DNA from: UMGS172 sp964424555
GTDB lineage: Bacteria > Bacillota > Clostridia > Oscillospirales > Acutalibacteraceae
Length of the DNA stretch: 64,000 bases
Direction: 5' to 3'
NCBI GenBank assembly: GCA_964424555.1
Contig: CAYRIX010000005.1
Coordinates: 1-64,000 of the forward strand
Shown: in pieces, positions 7,045 through 15,328 of the stretch
Layout: each line of letters opens with the position of its first letter
How positions within the stretch are numbered: position 1 is the stretch's first letter
The notes under the pieces: model-generated
Database searches by the model: none
What the model saw: only the letters and a program-made list of their open reading frames with translations
Told to the model about the DNA's origin: nothing
Program-made: the position numbers and the translations under genes

Positions 7045-8661
7045 TTATTCGGCTTTATGACCTTTGGCTATAATCTTATTAAGAATTCGGTCAACATATT
7101 CCTCACAGTTGGTTTCGCTTTCAACCATTACACGTACAACTGGCTCAGTTCCGCTCTGTCTTAAAAGCACACGTCCACGGCCGCCGATAAGCTCCTCAAC
7201 TGCCTTGACCTCTGCCAAAACATCAGAGTCGGTGACAGCGGCAGTCTTATCCTTGACACGCACGTTTTTGGTGAGCTGAGGGTAAAGCTTTACAGGCTCG
7301 GCCAATTTTGCCAAACTGAGCTTTGAATCACAGATCTCCTCGGCAACCATAATAGCGGTAAGCAATCCGTCGCCCGTAGTGGCGTACTTTTTAAGTATAA
7401 TGTGACCCGATTGTTCGCCGCCCAATGCATAATCGTTCTCCTGCATGCACTCGTAAACAAAGCGGTCACCAACGGCGGTCTCGGCACATTTCATGCCTGC
7501 TTCCTTAAGGCTTGCAACAAATCCGCTGTTGGACATGACGGTGGCAACAACGGTGTCGCCGTTGAGCATTCCTCTGGACTTCAAACGCTTGCCCAAAATA
7601 TACAGCATCTTATCTCCGTCGATAACATTGCCGTTTTCATCGACTGCGATACAGCGGTCACAGTCACCGTCAAAGGCAAAGCCAAGGTCGAGGTGCTGCT
7701 CTTTAACCAAAGCGCAAAGCTTCTCAATATGGGTAGAGCCTACTCCGTTGTTGACGTTAAGACCGTCGGGCTCGGCACCGATGACGGTGGTCTGTGCGCC
7801 CAAAGCACCGAAGACCGACTTGGCGATCATCCACGAAGCACCGTTGGCACAGTCAAGGCCTATACGAAGGTTTTTGTAGGAATGGGATGCCAGCGAAATG
7901 AGATATGCAACATAACGGTTACGTCCTGCAACATAGTCAACAATACATCCGATGCGGTCACGCACCGCCAAGGGCAGGTCGTTTCCGTTAATGCCGAGAG
8001 CCTTCATATCGCCGTCAATATAAGCCTCGATCAAAGCGGTGGTGTTATCGTCAAGCTTTTCTCCGTAGCGATTGATGACCTTGATGCCGTTATCGTAGAA
8101 CGGATTATGTGAAGCGGTAATCATAATACCGCAGTCAAACTCATCCTGACGGGTGACATAGGAAACGCTGGGTGTGGTGGTGACGTGAAGCATATATGCG
8201 TCAGCACCCGAAGCAGTGATACCTGCAACAATGGAGTATTCCAGCATATAGCTTGAACGTCGGGTGTCCTTACCAATGACGATCTTCGGACGGTAGTTAG
8301 CCTTAGTACATCCCGAAAGCTCGGAGGAATAGTACCAGCCCAAGAAACGTCCGACCTTGTAGGCATGCATGGAGGTGAGATCACGGTTGGCCTCTCCTCT
8401 GAAGCCGTCGGTACCGAAGTACTTGTTCTTCCTAGGCTCAGTCGGGTTGGTAGGATGTATATTGATCTTGTCGTGCAACAGCTCGTCGGTTGAAATGCCG
8501 AAAAGCTCACAAAGCTGCAGCACCTTATCGATCTGGGGTAATGCCTGACCCATTTCCCATTTGGATACCGACTGACGGGATACATTTATCTTATCAGCCA
8601 ACTGCTCCTGAGAAATGTTTGCTGCAATGCGCAGCTCGGTAATTTTTTCACCAATAGTCAT
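7045..8661 (-). CDS. glmM: Fusion of XRE helix-turn-helix domain to phosphoglucosamine mutase (GlmM)
   Basis: A 538-residue protein. Residues 1-62 are a Cro/C1 (XRE) DNA-binding domain (GEKITELRIAANISQEQLAD, then VSRQSVSKWEMG). After a short linker, residues 80-535 are a full phosphohexomutase of the GlmM family, which converts glucosamine-6-phosphate to glucosamine-1-phosphate for UDP-GlcNAc. The start YFGTDGFRG, the phosphoserine motif TASHNP (S184), the metal loop DGDCDR (331-336), GGEQSGH and the RQSGTEP phosphate-binding loop are all intact. Ordinary GlmM is about 450 residues without an HTH. AAGGAG precedes the ATG, and no internal Shine-Dalgarno site is evident at the domain junction. 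The enzyme may sense its substrate and regulate its own operon. Confidence 0.93.
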   Translation of the reverse strand: MTIGEKITELRIAANISQEQLADKINVSRQSVSKWEMGQALPQIDKVLQLCELFGISTDELLHDKINIHPTNPTEPRKNKYFGTDGFRGEANRDLTSMHAYKVGRFLGWYYSSELSGCTKANYRPKIVIGKDTRRSSYMLEYSIVAGITASGADAYMLHVTTTPSVSYVTRQDEFDCGIMITASHNPFYDNGIKVINRYGEKLDDNTTALIEAYIDGDMKALGINGNDLPLAVRDRIGCIVDYVAGRNRYVAYLISLASHSYKNLRIGLDCANGASWMIAKSVFGALGAQTTVIGAEPDGLNVNNGVGSTHIEKLCALVKEQHLDLGFAFDGDCDRCIAVDENGNVIDGDKMLYILGKRLKSRGMLNGDTVVATVMSNSGFVASLKEAGMKCAETAVGDRFVYECMQENDYALGGEQSGHIILKKYATTGDGLLTAIMVAEEICDSKLSLAKLAEPVKLYPQLTKNVRVKDKTAAVTDSDVLAEVKAVEELIGGRGRVLLRQSGTEPVVRVMVESETNCEEYVDRILNKIIAKGHKAE

Positions 8662-8710
8662 AGTCTGAACTCCTTATTATAATTGTAACGGAAATTCGGT
8701 AAAATATACA

Positions 8711-8740
8711 GGTTTTAAATAGTCAAGTATATTCAAAACC
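8711..8740. promoter_or_regulatory. 30-bp inverted repeat, candidate operator of the HTH-GlmM protein
   Basis: GGTTTTAAATA and TATTCAAAACC form 11-base inverted arms with one mismatch around an 8-base centre. It lies just downstream of the predicted start of transcription of the fusion gene, a usual position for a repressor site. Assignment to the XRE domain is an inference. Confidence 0.45.
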
Positions 8741-8753
8741 AATTTACGTTATT

Positions 8754-8782
8754 ATAATATCAAAAATCTTTCAAAGTATCAA
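8754..8782 (-). promoter_or_regulatory. Promoter of the HTH-glmM/nagB operon
   Basis: On the minus strand TTGATA and TATTAT are 17 bases apart, with the start of transcription expected near 8747. A second TATAAT lies close to the ribosome site but has a poor -35. Confidence 0.5.
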
Positions 8783-8998
8783 CCAAGTTTGAATAGAAAT
8801 TTTAGAAACCACAGGTTGCGAAAAGTTGAGATAAAGGGTGAATTTTATTTAAACAAACTGTGAATTTCACAATGTTTGCAAACAAAAGTTTACAAAAGTG
8901 CTGTGTTTGCTGTAGACGGTAAAGTGGATAGATATATGGAATGGAATCGGTTGTTGAGAGTGGATTTTGTCGGCAAAGTAACCAAATATGCATTTTAG

Positions 8999-9043
8999 TT
9001 TATAAATATTCATTAATTTTGCATAAATATGAATATTTTTGCA
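8999..9043. promoter_or_regulatory. Two ARG-box-like sites upstream of argG
   Basis: TTTATAAATATTCA at 8999-9012 and TGAATATTTTTGCA at 9030-9043 each resemble the ArgR/AhrC half-operator pair TGAAT(A)n ATTCA. The segment also has a perfect AATATTCAT/ATGAATATT inverted repeat. Both sites lie just upstream of the argG -35 box. The remaining 8783-8998 stretch between the divergent operons is AT-rich and shows no gene. Confidence 0.4.
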
Positions 9044-9062
9044 AAAAACTTTAAAAAAGGAC

Positions 9063-9090
9063 TTGATTTTTTAATTTTGGAGTGTATAAT
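9063..9090 (+). promoter_or_regulatory. argG promoter
   Basis: TTGATT and a perfect TATAAT with a 16-bp spacer, 37 bases before the argG start codon. Confidence 0.65.
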
Positions 9091-9127
9091 GTTGATTGTA
9101 GCAAAATTTTAAAGGAGATCATTCAAA

Positions 9128-10351
9128 ATGAAAGAGATAAAAAAGGTAGTTCTTGCCTATTCGGGCGGACTTGATACTTCGATCATCATTCCTTGGCTTA
9201 AGGAAAACTATAACAACCCTGAGGTTATTGCTGTTTCGGGTGACGTCGGTCAGGGAACTGAGCTTGACGGACTTGAGGAAAAGGCTTTAAAGACCGGCGC
9301 TTCCAAGCTTTATGTTCTTGACCTTAAGAAAGAGTATGTTGAGGATTATATTTGGCCTTGCCTTAAGGCAGGTGCCGATTACGAGTCTTATCTGCTCGGC
9401 ACTTCGCACGCACGTCCCTGCATCGCCAAGGCTTTGGCCGACATTGCGAAGAAAGAAAATGCCGATGCCATCTGCCACGGCTGTACAGGAAAGGGTAACG
9501 ATCAGGTTCGTTTCGAGCTGACACTTAAGGCTTTTGCTCCTGATCTTCAGATCATCGCTCCTTGGCGTGAGTGGGATATCAAATCCCGTGAGGAAGAGAT
9601 CGAGTATGCTGAGGCTCATAACATCCCGTTGAAGATAAACCGTGAGACCAACTACTCCAAGGATAAGAACGTATGGCACCTCTCTCACGAGGGCATGGAT
9701 CTTGAGGACCCAGCAAACGAGCCGCTTTATAATAAGGAAGGCTTCCTTGAAATGGGCGTTTCACCTGAGCAGGCACCCGATACCCCCACCTACGTTACCA
9801 TCCACTTTGAAAAGGGTGTTCCCACTGCTGTTGACGGTGTTGAGATGGACGGCCTTAAGATAGTTGAGACATTGAACGAAATCGGCGGCAAGAACGGTAT
9901 CGGTCTACTTGATCTTGTTGAGAACCGTCTTGTCGGTATGAAGAGCCGTGGTGTTTACGAGACTCCGGGCGGTGCCATCCTTTACAAGGCACACGAGGTC
10001 TTGGAGACCATTACCCTTGACAGAGATACCTCTCACTATAAGAAGCTGGTTGCGCAGAAGTTCGGTGAGCTTGTATACTTCGGTCAGTGGTTTACTCCGC
10101 TTCGTGAGGCTCTCTCGGCATTTGTTGATAAAACTCAGGAGAATGTTACCGGTGATGTTAAGCTCAAGCTCTACAAGGGCAATATGATCAATGCAGGCGT
10201 AACCTCTCCGTATTCCCTTTACGATGACGAGATCGCATCGTTTGGTGACGATGAGGGTGCATATGATCAGAAGGATTCCGCAGGCTTTATCAACCTGTTT
10301 GGTCTGCCCATCAAGGTGCAGGCAAAGCTGAACGAGAAGCTCGGCAAGTAA
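9128..10351 (+). CDS. argG: Argininosuccinate synthase
   Basis: A 407-residue ATP-dependent ligase joining citrulline and aspartate, the penultimate step of arginine synthesis. The N-type ATP pyrophosphatase P-loop AYSGGLDTS is at residues 10-18; HGCTGKGNDQVRFE and the tetramer-forming C-terminus follow. Length matches the family (about 400). AAAGGAG lies ten bases before the ATG. argH follows 122 bases later on the same strand, so the last two steps are paired, and ARG-box-like sites upstream suggest repression by arginine through an ArgR protein. Confidence 0.97.
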   Translation: MKEIKKVVLAYSGGLDTSIIIPWLKENYNNPEVIAVSGDVGQGTELDGLEEKALKTGASKLYVLDLKKEYVEDYIWPCLKAGADYESYLLGTSHARPCIAKALADIAKKENADAICHGCTGKGNDQVRFELTLKAFAPDLQIIAPWREWDIKSREEEIEYAEAHNIPLKINRETNYSKDKNVWHLSHEGMDLEDPANEPLYNKEGFLEMGVSPEQAPDTPTYVTIHFEKGVPTAVDGVEMDGLKIVETLNEIGGKNGIGLLDLVENRLVGMKSRGVYETPGGAILYKAHEVLETITLDRDTSHYKKLVAQKFGELVYFGQWFTPLREALSAFVDKTQENVTGDVKLKLYKGNMINAGVTSPYSLYDDEIASFGDDEGAYDQKDSAGFINLFGLPIKVQAKLNEKLGK

Positions 10352-10367
10352 TAAATTATATACACAA

Positions 10368-10390
10368 CGCAGCGGAATACATCCGCTGCG
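10368..10390 (+). terminator. Hairpin between argG and argH, possible weak terminator
   Basis: CGCAGCGGA and TCCGCTGCG form a 9-bp stem. The T-run (GGTTTTT) begins only ten bases later, so it may attenuate or stabilise rather than fully terminate. A second short stem-loop, CCTTCTCC/GGGGAAGG near 10424-10443, resembles a fragment of the dispersed repeats. Confidence 0.4.
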
Positions 10391-10473
10391 CTTTGTGGTT
10401 TTTAAATGAAGTCAATCTTTGTTATCCTTCTCCGTTGGGGAAGGTAAAAATGTGCTTATAGGAGCAATGAAAA

Positions 10474-11850
10474 ATGAAACTTTGGGCAGGAAGATTTAAA
10501 AAAGAACTGGATCCCAGAACCAATGACTTCAACCGGTCACTACCGTTTGACAGCCGTATGTACCGTCAGGACATTGAGGGCTCAATGGCACACGCAAAAA
10601 TGTTGGGCAAATGCGGAATCATCCCCGAGGATGACTGTGCTAAGATATTGGACGGTCTCGCAGGTATACTTAACGACATTGATAATGGCGTGTTGGTCTT
10701 CGACGATGTTTCGGAGGATATCCATACCTTTATTGAGGCCGAGCTCACCCGACGTGTAGGGGATGCAGGCAAGCGTCTGCACACAGCCCGAAGCCGTAAC
10801 GATCAGGTGGCCTTGGACATCCGTCTGTATTTGCGTGACGAGTGCGATACTTTGGTCGAAATGCTTAAAGAGTATGCTTCGGTCATTGCTGGCAAAGCTT
10901 TAGAATATTCCGAGACCGTCATGCCGGGCTACACACATTTGCAGCGTGCTCAGCCCATAGTTTTCGGACATCAGCTTTTGGCTTATGCCGAAATGGCCAT
11001 GCGTGACATTGGCCGTATCAAGGACTGCCGTGAGCGAATGAATGTATCACCCTTAGGCTCGTGCGCTTTAGCAGGCACAACATATCCCTTGGACCGTGAA
11101 TATGTTGCCGAGCAGCTTAATATGAACGGTGTGACCCAAAACAGCCTCGACGGTGTTTCCGACCGTGATTTTGCGTTGGAGCTGGCATCGGCGCTGTCTA
11201 TCATAATGGTACATCTCAGCCGTTTCTCAGAGGAGATAATCCTTTGGTGCTCAGGTGAGTTCAGATTCGTCGAGCTTGACGATGCATTTTCCACAGGCTC
11301 GTCCATCATGCCGCAGAAAAAGAATCCCGATATTGCAGAGCTTGTACGAGGAAAATCGGGCAGAGTTTTCGGTGACAGTATGACACTTCTTACCGCAATG
11401 AAGGGTATTCCGCTTGCATATAATAAGGATATGCAAGAGGATAAGGAGGCCATTTTTGATGCGGTTGATACCGTCGAAAAGTGCCTTACTGCCTTTATCC
11501 CGATGCTTGATACCATGAAGGTCAATGCTGCCAATATGAGGAAGGCCGCATCGTTCGGATTTATCAACGCGACCGACTGTGCCGACTGGCTGGTCGGTCA
11601 GGGCCTGCCGTTTCGTGATGCATATAAGGCAACGGGTGAGCTGGTCGCAAGATGCATTGAGCTGAATACTTCGCTTGAGGAACTGCCGCTCCAAGAGTAC
11701 AAAAAGATCTGCGAGTTGTTCAACAACGATCTTTACAATGCCATCGACCTTGACAAATGTGTCCGCGACCGAACTGTATTGGGCGGACCTGCACCGAGTC
11801 AGGTGAAGCTTCAGGCAGAGCAATTAAAAAAGCGAATAGAAAACATATAA
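10474..11850 (+). CDS. argH: Argininosuccinate lyase
   Basis: A 458-residue member of the fumarase/aspartase superfamily that splits argininosuccinate to arginine and fumarate. The signature GSSIMPQKKNP is at residues 275-285 with the catalytic serine region; HTARSRNDQVA and GYTHLQRAQP are also intact. The start MKLWAGRF is the family norm; an ATG six bases upstream is out of frame. AGGAG lies before it. It ends in a clear terminator, closing the argGH unit. Confidence 0.97.
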   Translation: MKLWAGRFKKELDPRTNDFNRSLPFDSRMYRQDIEGSMAHAKMLGKCGIIPEDDCAKILDGLAGILNDIDNGVLVFDDVSEDIHTFIEAELTRRVGDAGKRLHTARSRNDQVALDIRLYLRDECDTLVEMLKEYASVIAGKALEYSETVMPGYTHLQRAQPIVFGHQLLAYAEMAMRDIGRIKDCRERMNVSPLGSCALAGTTYPLDREYVAEQLNMNGVTQNSLDGVSDRDFALELASALSIIMVHLSRFSEEIILWCSGEFRFVELDDAFSTGSSIMPQKKNPDIAELVRGKSGRVFGDSMTLLTAMKGIPLAYNKDMQEDKEAIFDAVDTVEKCLTAFIPMLDTMKVNAANMRKAASFGFINATDCADWLVGQGLPFRDAYKATGELVARCIELNTSLEELPLQEYKKICELFNNDLYNAIDLDKCVRDRTVLGGPAPSQVKLQAEQLKKRIENI

Positions 11851-11856
11851 GCTATA

Positions 11857-11893
11857 AACCGAGCAGGAAATCAAAGATATTCTGCTCGGTTTT
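11857..11893 (+). terminator. argH terminator
   Basis: AACCGAGCAG and CTGCTCGGTT form a 10-bp stem with a 15-base loop and end in TTTT. Confidence 0.75.
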
Positions 11894-11956
11894 GTATATT
11901 TAAGATTTAAATTGCTCTCAAATTAAATATTTTTTGTGAATAAATACAAAATTATC

Positions 11957-11985
11957 TTGCATTGAAGACAAGTTGCAAGTATAAT
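11957..11985 (+). promoter_or_regulatory. Promoter of the surface protein gene
   Basis: TTGCAT and TATAAT with a 17-bp spacer, about 50 bases before the start codon. Confidence 0.6.
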
Positions 11986-12037
11986 TGAGCTTGTGTATGT
12001 GTAGTTTTAAAATATATTGTTTTTAAGAGGTAGATGA

Positions 12038-14050
12038 ATGATGAAAAAGTATTTTGCAAAGAGCCTTTGCGTGCTGATGGCTGTTATGATGCTTTTGAGC
12101 GTTTGCTCGGTCGGTATAAGTGCGGCTACTGCTTCAACTGCTGCAGTGCTCTCGGAATATGTTGCCGATTTTGAGGACAACTATTATTCTGCAGCTTCGG
12201 CTGACAACTGCACGTCGGGTGCTGTTATCGAGGATGACGGAAGCAAAGTGCTTGAAGTAGTATTAAAGTCTAGCTCGCAGACCGATCGCTTTGAAATCTA
12301 TAATTCTTCCAAAGGCAATCTTACCATAAAGGACGGAAAGGTATATGCCGTTACCGTAAGCTATAAGGTGGTACAGGTCGGCGGCGATGATACCGTGGCT
12401 AATGCGCCCACATCTATAAACCTTGTGCGTTATACAGGTGGCGGAAACGAGCTTGTTAAGGTAAAGTCTTTCTCAAGCTCAACATACTATCCCGGCGATT
12501 CTACCGAGTGGGTGACCTCTACCGTAGTATTCAAGGCAGGTGTTGCCTCATCTCCCGAGTACAACCGTCTTGCTATCAATGTTATTTCATCATCCTGCCC
12601 GTCTATCGAAACCAATATTGAGTCTAATATGACCAAGATATTATTTGATAACATAACCGTTACGGAGTGTACCGAAGCTGCCAAGTCTATTGAGTTCATC
12701 TCAAACGGCGGTAGCTATTGTGACACCGTGCTTGCACTTGCGGGTGAGAGTGTTGAACTGCCTACTCCTACACGTGACCTTTATGAGTTCGCCGGCTGGT
12801 ATACTGATGTCGAGTTTACTAAGGCCTTTAAAAAGACGACCATGCCCAGCTCTTTGAGCACCAAGCTTTATGCCAAGTGGGATATCACTGAAGATGCTGT
12901 TTCGGTAAAATTTGTGACTAACAACGGAACTACTGTGGAAACTGCGGTCGGACGTGAGGGCGATGCACTTAGCCTGCCTGCGCTGACCCGTGAAAATTGC
13001 AATTTTGCAGGCTGGTTTGATAAGGAGTATACGACCCGTTATACCGAAACTGTTTTCCCGAAAGAGAGTTTGACTCTTTATGCCAAGTGGGAGATAATTC
13101 CTCAGCTTATTACATTTGATAATGTTGATGATTTTCCTGCTCCCGACAACGCCACTTTTACCAAGAGATGTCTTATCGGTACGGATAAATATGTTACTAA
13201 AAGCTCTAAAGGCTACAATAGTGAAAATGCACTGCATTACTCTTTCCAGAGAGGATATGATCTGACGGGCTCTGCAGGTAAAAGCACACCTGCCGCCGTA
13301 TTGCTTATTGACGAAAACGGCGAGAAGGTAAAGCTTACCTCGGGCAAAACATATGTATTCACTTTTAAATATAAGGTGGTCGATTACATCAGCAGTAAGG
13401 GAAGCATTACTCTGATTGCTTCCAATGCAAGCGGTGCGTGGGGACAGGACCGTCAGCTGCAAAGTTCAAAGACCGCATTGCTTGAATACGATGCTTCCGA
13501 TGAGGGCAAGGGCTGGCAGACAGGTAAGTTTACCCATGAGTGGGATGCCAAGACCGACGACGGAAGCTACTGTTACATTGCCATCGGTGGTGAGGCGGAG
13601 GTATATGTTGATGAGGTTCTTGTTTACGAATATGACAAGAACTTCAAGGCCAACACCGATAAAATGATGCTCTGCTTCGACAGCGGCATTGCTCCTATTG
13701 TGGATACCGTTTATGCTGACCGAGACTCCGAGGTCACCCTGCCTCAGCTTGAAATGGAGGGTTACCGTTTCCTCGGTTGGACCTATGATGAGGAACGGCT
13801 TCAGCCTGTTGAGTCCGAAACCATCACACTTGATACAATGTATACCAAGCTGTATGCCGATTGGTTCAAGATACCGCCCGTAGTTGAAGAACCCGAACCC
13901 GAGCCCGAACCCGAGCCTGTGGTTCAGCCTGAGCCCGAAGATGACGGAATGATGCTTGTGTACATAATTATTGCAGGTGTGGCTGTTCTTATCATTGCGG
14001 CGGCGGTTGTTATCATTGTCGTAATTAAAAAGAAAAAGGCTAAGAGTTAA
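12038..14050 (+). CDS. Membrane-anchored surface protein with Listeria-Bacteroides repeats
   Basis: A 670-residue exported protein. Residues 1-30 are a signal peptide (lysines, then a Leu/Val/Met core ending SAATA). Two beta-rich segments (about 35-210 and 355-540) have the look of carbohydrate-binding jelly rolls. Three Listeria-Bacteroides (Flg_new/InlB B-type) repeats, each ending in a YAKW or YADW motif, start near residues 219, 290 and 545. A Glu-Pro repeat spacer follows at about 615-632, then a single hydrophobic segment (MMLVYIIIAGVAVLIIAAAV...) and a Lys-rich tail, so it is anchored by a C-terminal membrane helix and not by a sortase motif. Role likely in adhesion or ligand binding at the cell surface. 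AGAGGT precedes the ATG. Confidence 0.85.
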   Translation: MMKKYFAKSLCVLMAVMMLLSVCSVGISAATASTAAVLSEYVADFEDNYYSAASADNCTSGAVIEDDGSKVLEVVLKSSSQTDRFEIYNSSKGNLTIKDGKVYAVTVSYKVVQVGGDDTVANAPTSINLVRYTGGGNELVKVKSFSSSTYYPGDSTEWVTSTVVFKAGVASSPEYNRLAINVISSSCPSIETNIESNMTKILFDNITVTECTEAAKSIEFISNGGSYCDTVLALAGESVELPTPTRDLYEFAGWYTDVEFTKAFKKTTMPSSLSTKLYAKWDITEDAVSVKFVTNNGTTVETAVGREGDALSLPALTRENCNFAGWFDKEYTTRYTETVFPKESLTLYAKWEIIPQLITFDNVDDFPAPDNATFTKRCLIGTDKYVTKSSKGYNSENALHYSFQRGYDLTGSAGKSTPAAVLLIDENGEKVKLTSGKTYVFTFKYKVVDYISSKGSITLIASNASGAWGQDRQLQSSKTALLEYDASDEGKGWQTGKFTHEWDAKTDDGSYCYIAIGGEAEVYVDEVLVYEYDKNFKANTDKMMLCFDSGIAPIVDTVYADRDSEVTLPQLEMEGYRFLGWTYDEERLQPVESETITLDTMYTKLYADWFKIPPVVEEPEPEPEPEPVVQPEPEDDGMMLVYIIIAGVAVLIIAAAVVIIVVIKKKKAKS

Positions 14051-14078
14051 GCTTGAAGCTGAATAAAAGTATTAAATT

Positions 14079-14117
14079 AAAGACATCTCCTTTTATCGAA
14101 AAGGGAGATGTCTTTTT
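14079..14117. terminator. Bidirectional terminator
   Basis: A long stem, AAAGACATCTCC-TTTT with AAAA-GGGAGATGTCTTT, is followed by T residues on the plus strand and preceded by A residues that serve the convergent hydrolase gene. Confidence 0.8.
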
Positions 14118-14122
14118 TAGCA

Positions 14123-15094
14123 TTATGAGTCGTAGGATGCCCAAAAATCCTTAACAGCGGCCTCATAACCGTCTTTATCAACAAGGTAGCTCATACCGTG
14201 CTCAGCACCCGGCACCACAAACAGTCTTTTCGGCTGTGGGCAGGCCTTGTAGTTTTCAAAGGTCATGTCTATCGGCACAAAGTGATCGTCGGTGCCATGA
14301 ATAAACAGCACAGGCACCGTGCAACTTTTTAACGCATCGGCACATGAATAATCAATAGTGACCTTGTTTTTCTTTTTGTACATATCCTCGGCAACCGTTC
14401 GGTATATTCCGTAAGGCACATGGAAATGCCGTTCGACAACATGCTTCCAGATATCTCTTGGCGACGAGAAGCCACAGTCGGCGACTATTCCCTTGACGTT
14501 TTCGGGCAACTTGAAGCCGGATGTCATTAAAACGGTAGTGGCACCCATTGAAATACCGCCGAGGTATATCGGCAAGGTGCTGTTTGTACGCTCATTGACC
14601 CATTTTATCCACTCAAAGCAGTCGTACCGCTCAAGCAGACCAAAGCCCATGTATTCACCGTCACTGTCGCCTTGACCTCTTTGCTCGGCATAAAGCACCG
14701 AGCATTCGTTACTGTGCCAAAAATCGGATATTGCACCGAAATCCTGATACCAATTAGACCTCCAGCCGTGCATTGCTATTACAATTCGCTTGGCGTTTTT
14801 GCATTCGTGCCAATGGCCAACCAGCCTGATTCCGTCGTGAGAGGCTATGCTTACGGTCTCACAGTCGCTGTTTTTGAGCTTATCAGACTCTTGCGATATA
14901 GCCTCAATAAGCTTGGAGACCTCTTGTGAGCCCATAAGCTTTTTCTTGTGACGGTCGACCGCCTTGGGAGCTTTGCGGTCAAGTGCTATCTTCATAAGGT
15001 ATTTTGCGGTTACTCGGTGTATTACGGCTAATGCCGTGATGCCGACTGTCGCTACCCCTGAAATAAGCAGAGCATTTCTCGTTTTTTTATTCAT
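14123..15094 (-). CDS. Alpha/beta hydrolase, membrane-anchored
   Basis: A 323-residue serine hydrolase. Residues 8-27 are a single hydrophobic N-terminal segment, probably an uncleaved signal anchor. The fold is marked by the oxyanion HGWRSNW motif, the nucleophile elbow GISMGA, the acid in HGTDDHFVP and the catalytic His in GAEHGMSY. This arrangement matches the family of BAAT-like or acylaminoacyl-peptidase-like hydrolases often annotated as alpha/beta hydrolase of unknown substrate. GGGAGG precedes the start. It stands alone. Confidence 0.88.
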   Translation of the reverse strand: MNKKTRNALLISGVATVGITALAVIHRVTAKYLMKIALDRKAPKAVDRHKKKLMGSQEVSKLIEAISQESDKLKNSDCETVSIASHDGIRLVGHWHECKNAKRIVIAMHGWRSNWYQDFGAISDFWHSNECSVLYAEQRGQGDSDGEYMGFGLLERYDCFEWIKWVNERTNSTLPIYLGGISMGATTVLMTSGFKLPENVKGIVADCGFSSPRDIWKHVVERHFHVPYGIYRTVAEDMYKKKNKVTIDYSCADALKSCTVPVLFIHGTDDHFVPIDMTFENYKACPQPKRLFVVPGAEHGMSYLVDKDGYEAAVKDFWASYDS

Positions 15095-15287
15095 TTCATC
15101 ATACCTCCCATTAATTTATAGTGATTATAGAATGTCAAAATGCCCAAAAGCGTTTCGACAAACCGATATAATTGGCTTTCGCCATTATATTTTTATCACA
15201 TATATTATCCCACATAATTTTCCTTATAGCAATAATCACTCGGCAAAATTTTCATATTATTAATTTTTTGTATGTGTAATAAGATTT

Positions 15288-15314
15288 AAGCCCCGACAGC
15301 GGTAGGGGCTTTTT
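15288..15314. terminator. Hairpin terminator between two minus-strand genes
   Basis: AAGCCCC and GGGGCTT enclose a 10-base loop. It lies 15 bases beyond the stop of the gene at 15329. The T-run is good on the plus strand and weak on the minus strand. The rest of 15095-15287 shows no gene. Confidence 0.45.
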
Positions 15315-15328
15315 AACGCTCATAAAGC

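Noticed and set aside
7402..8112. 236-residue plus-strand frame inside the HTH-glmM gene
   Set aside because: Antisense shadow; the minus strand encodes an intact enzyme with all motifs.
12701..13462. 253-residue minus-strand frame inside the surface protein gene
   Set aside because: Antisense shadow of a protein with clear signal peptide, repeats and anchor.
13888..13925. Short Glu-Pro coding repeat as a possible recombination hotspot
   Set aside because: It is an ordinary proline-rich stalk in a surface protein; too short and in frame to claim more.
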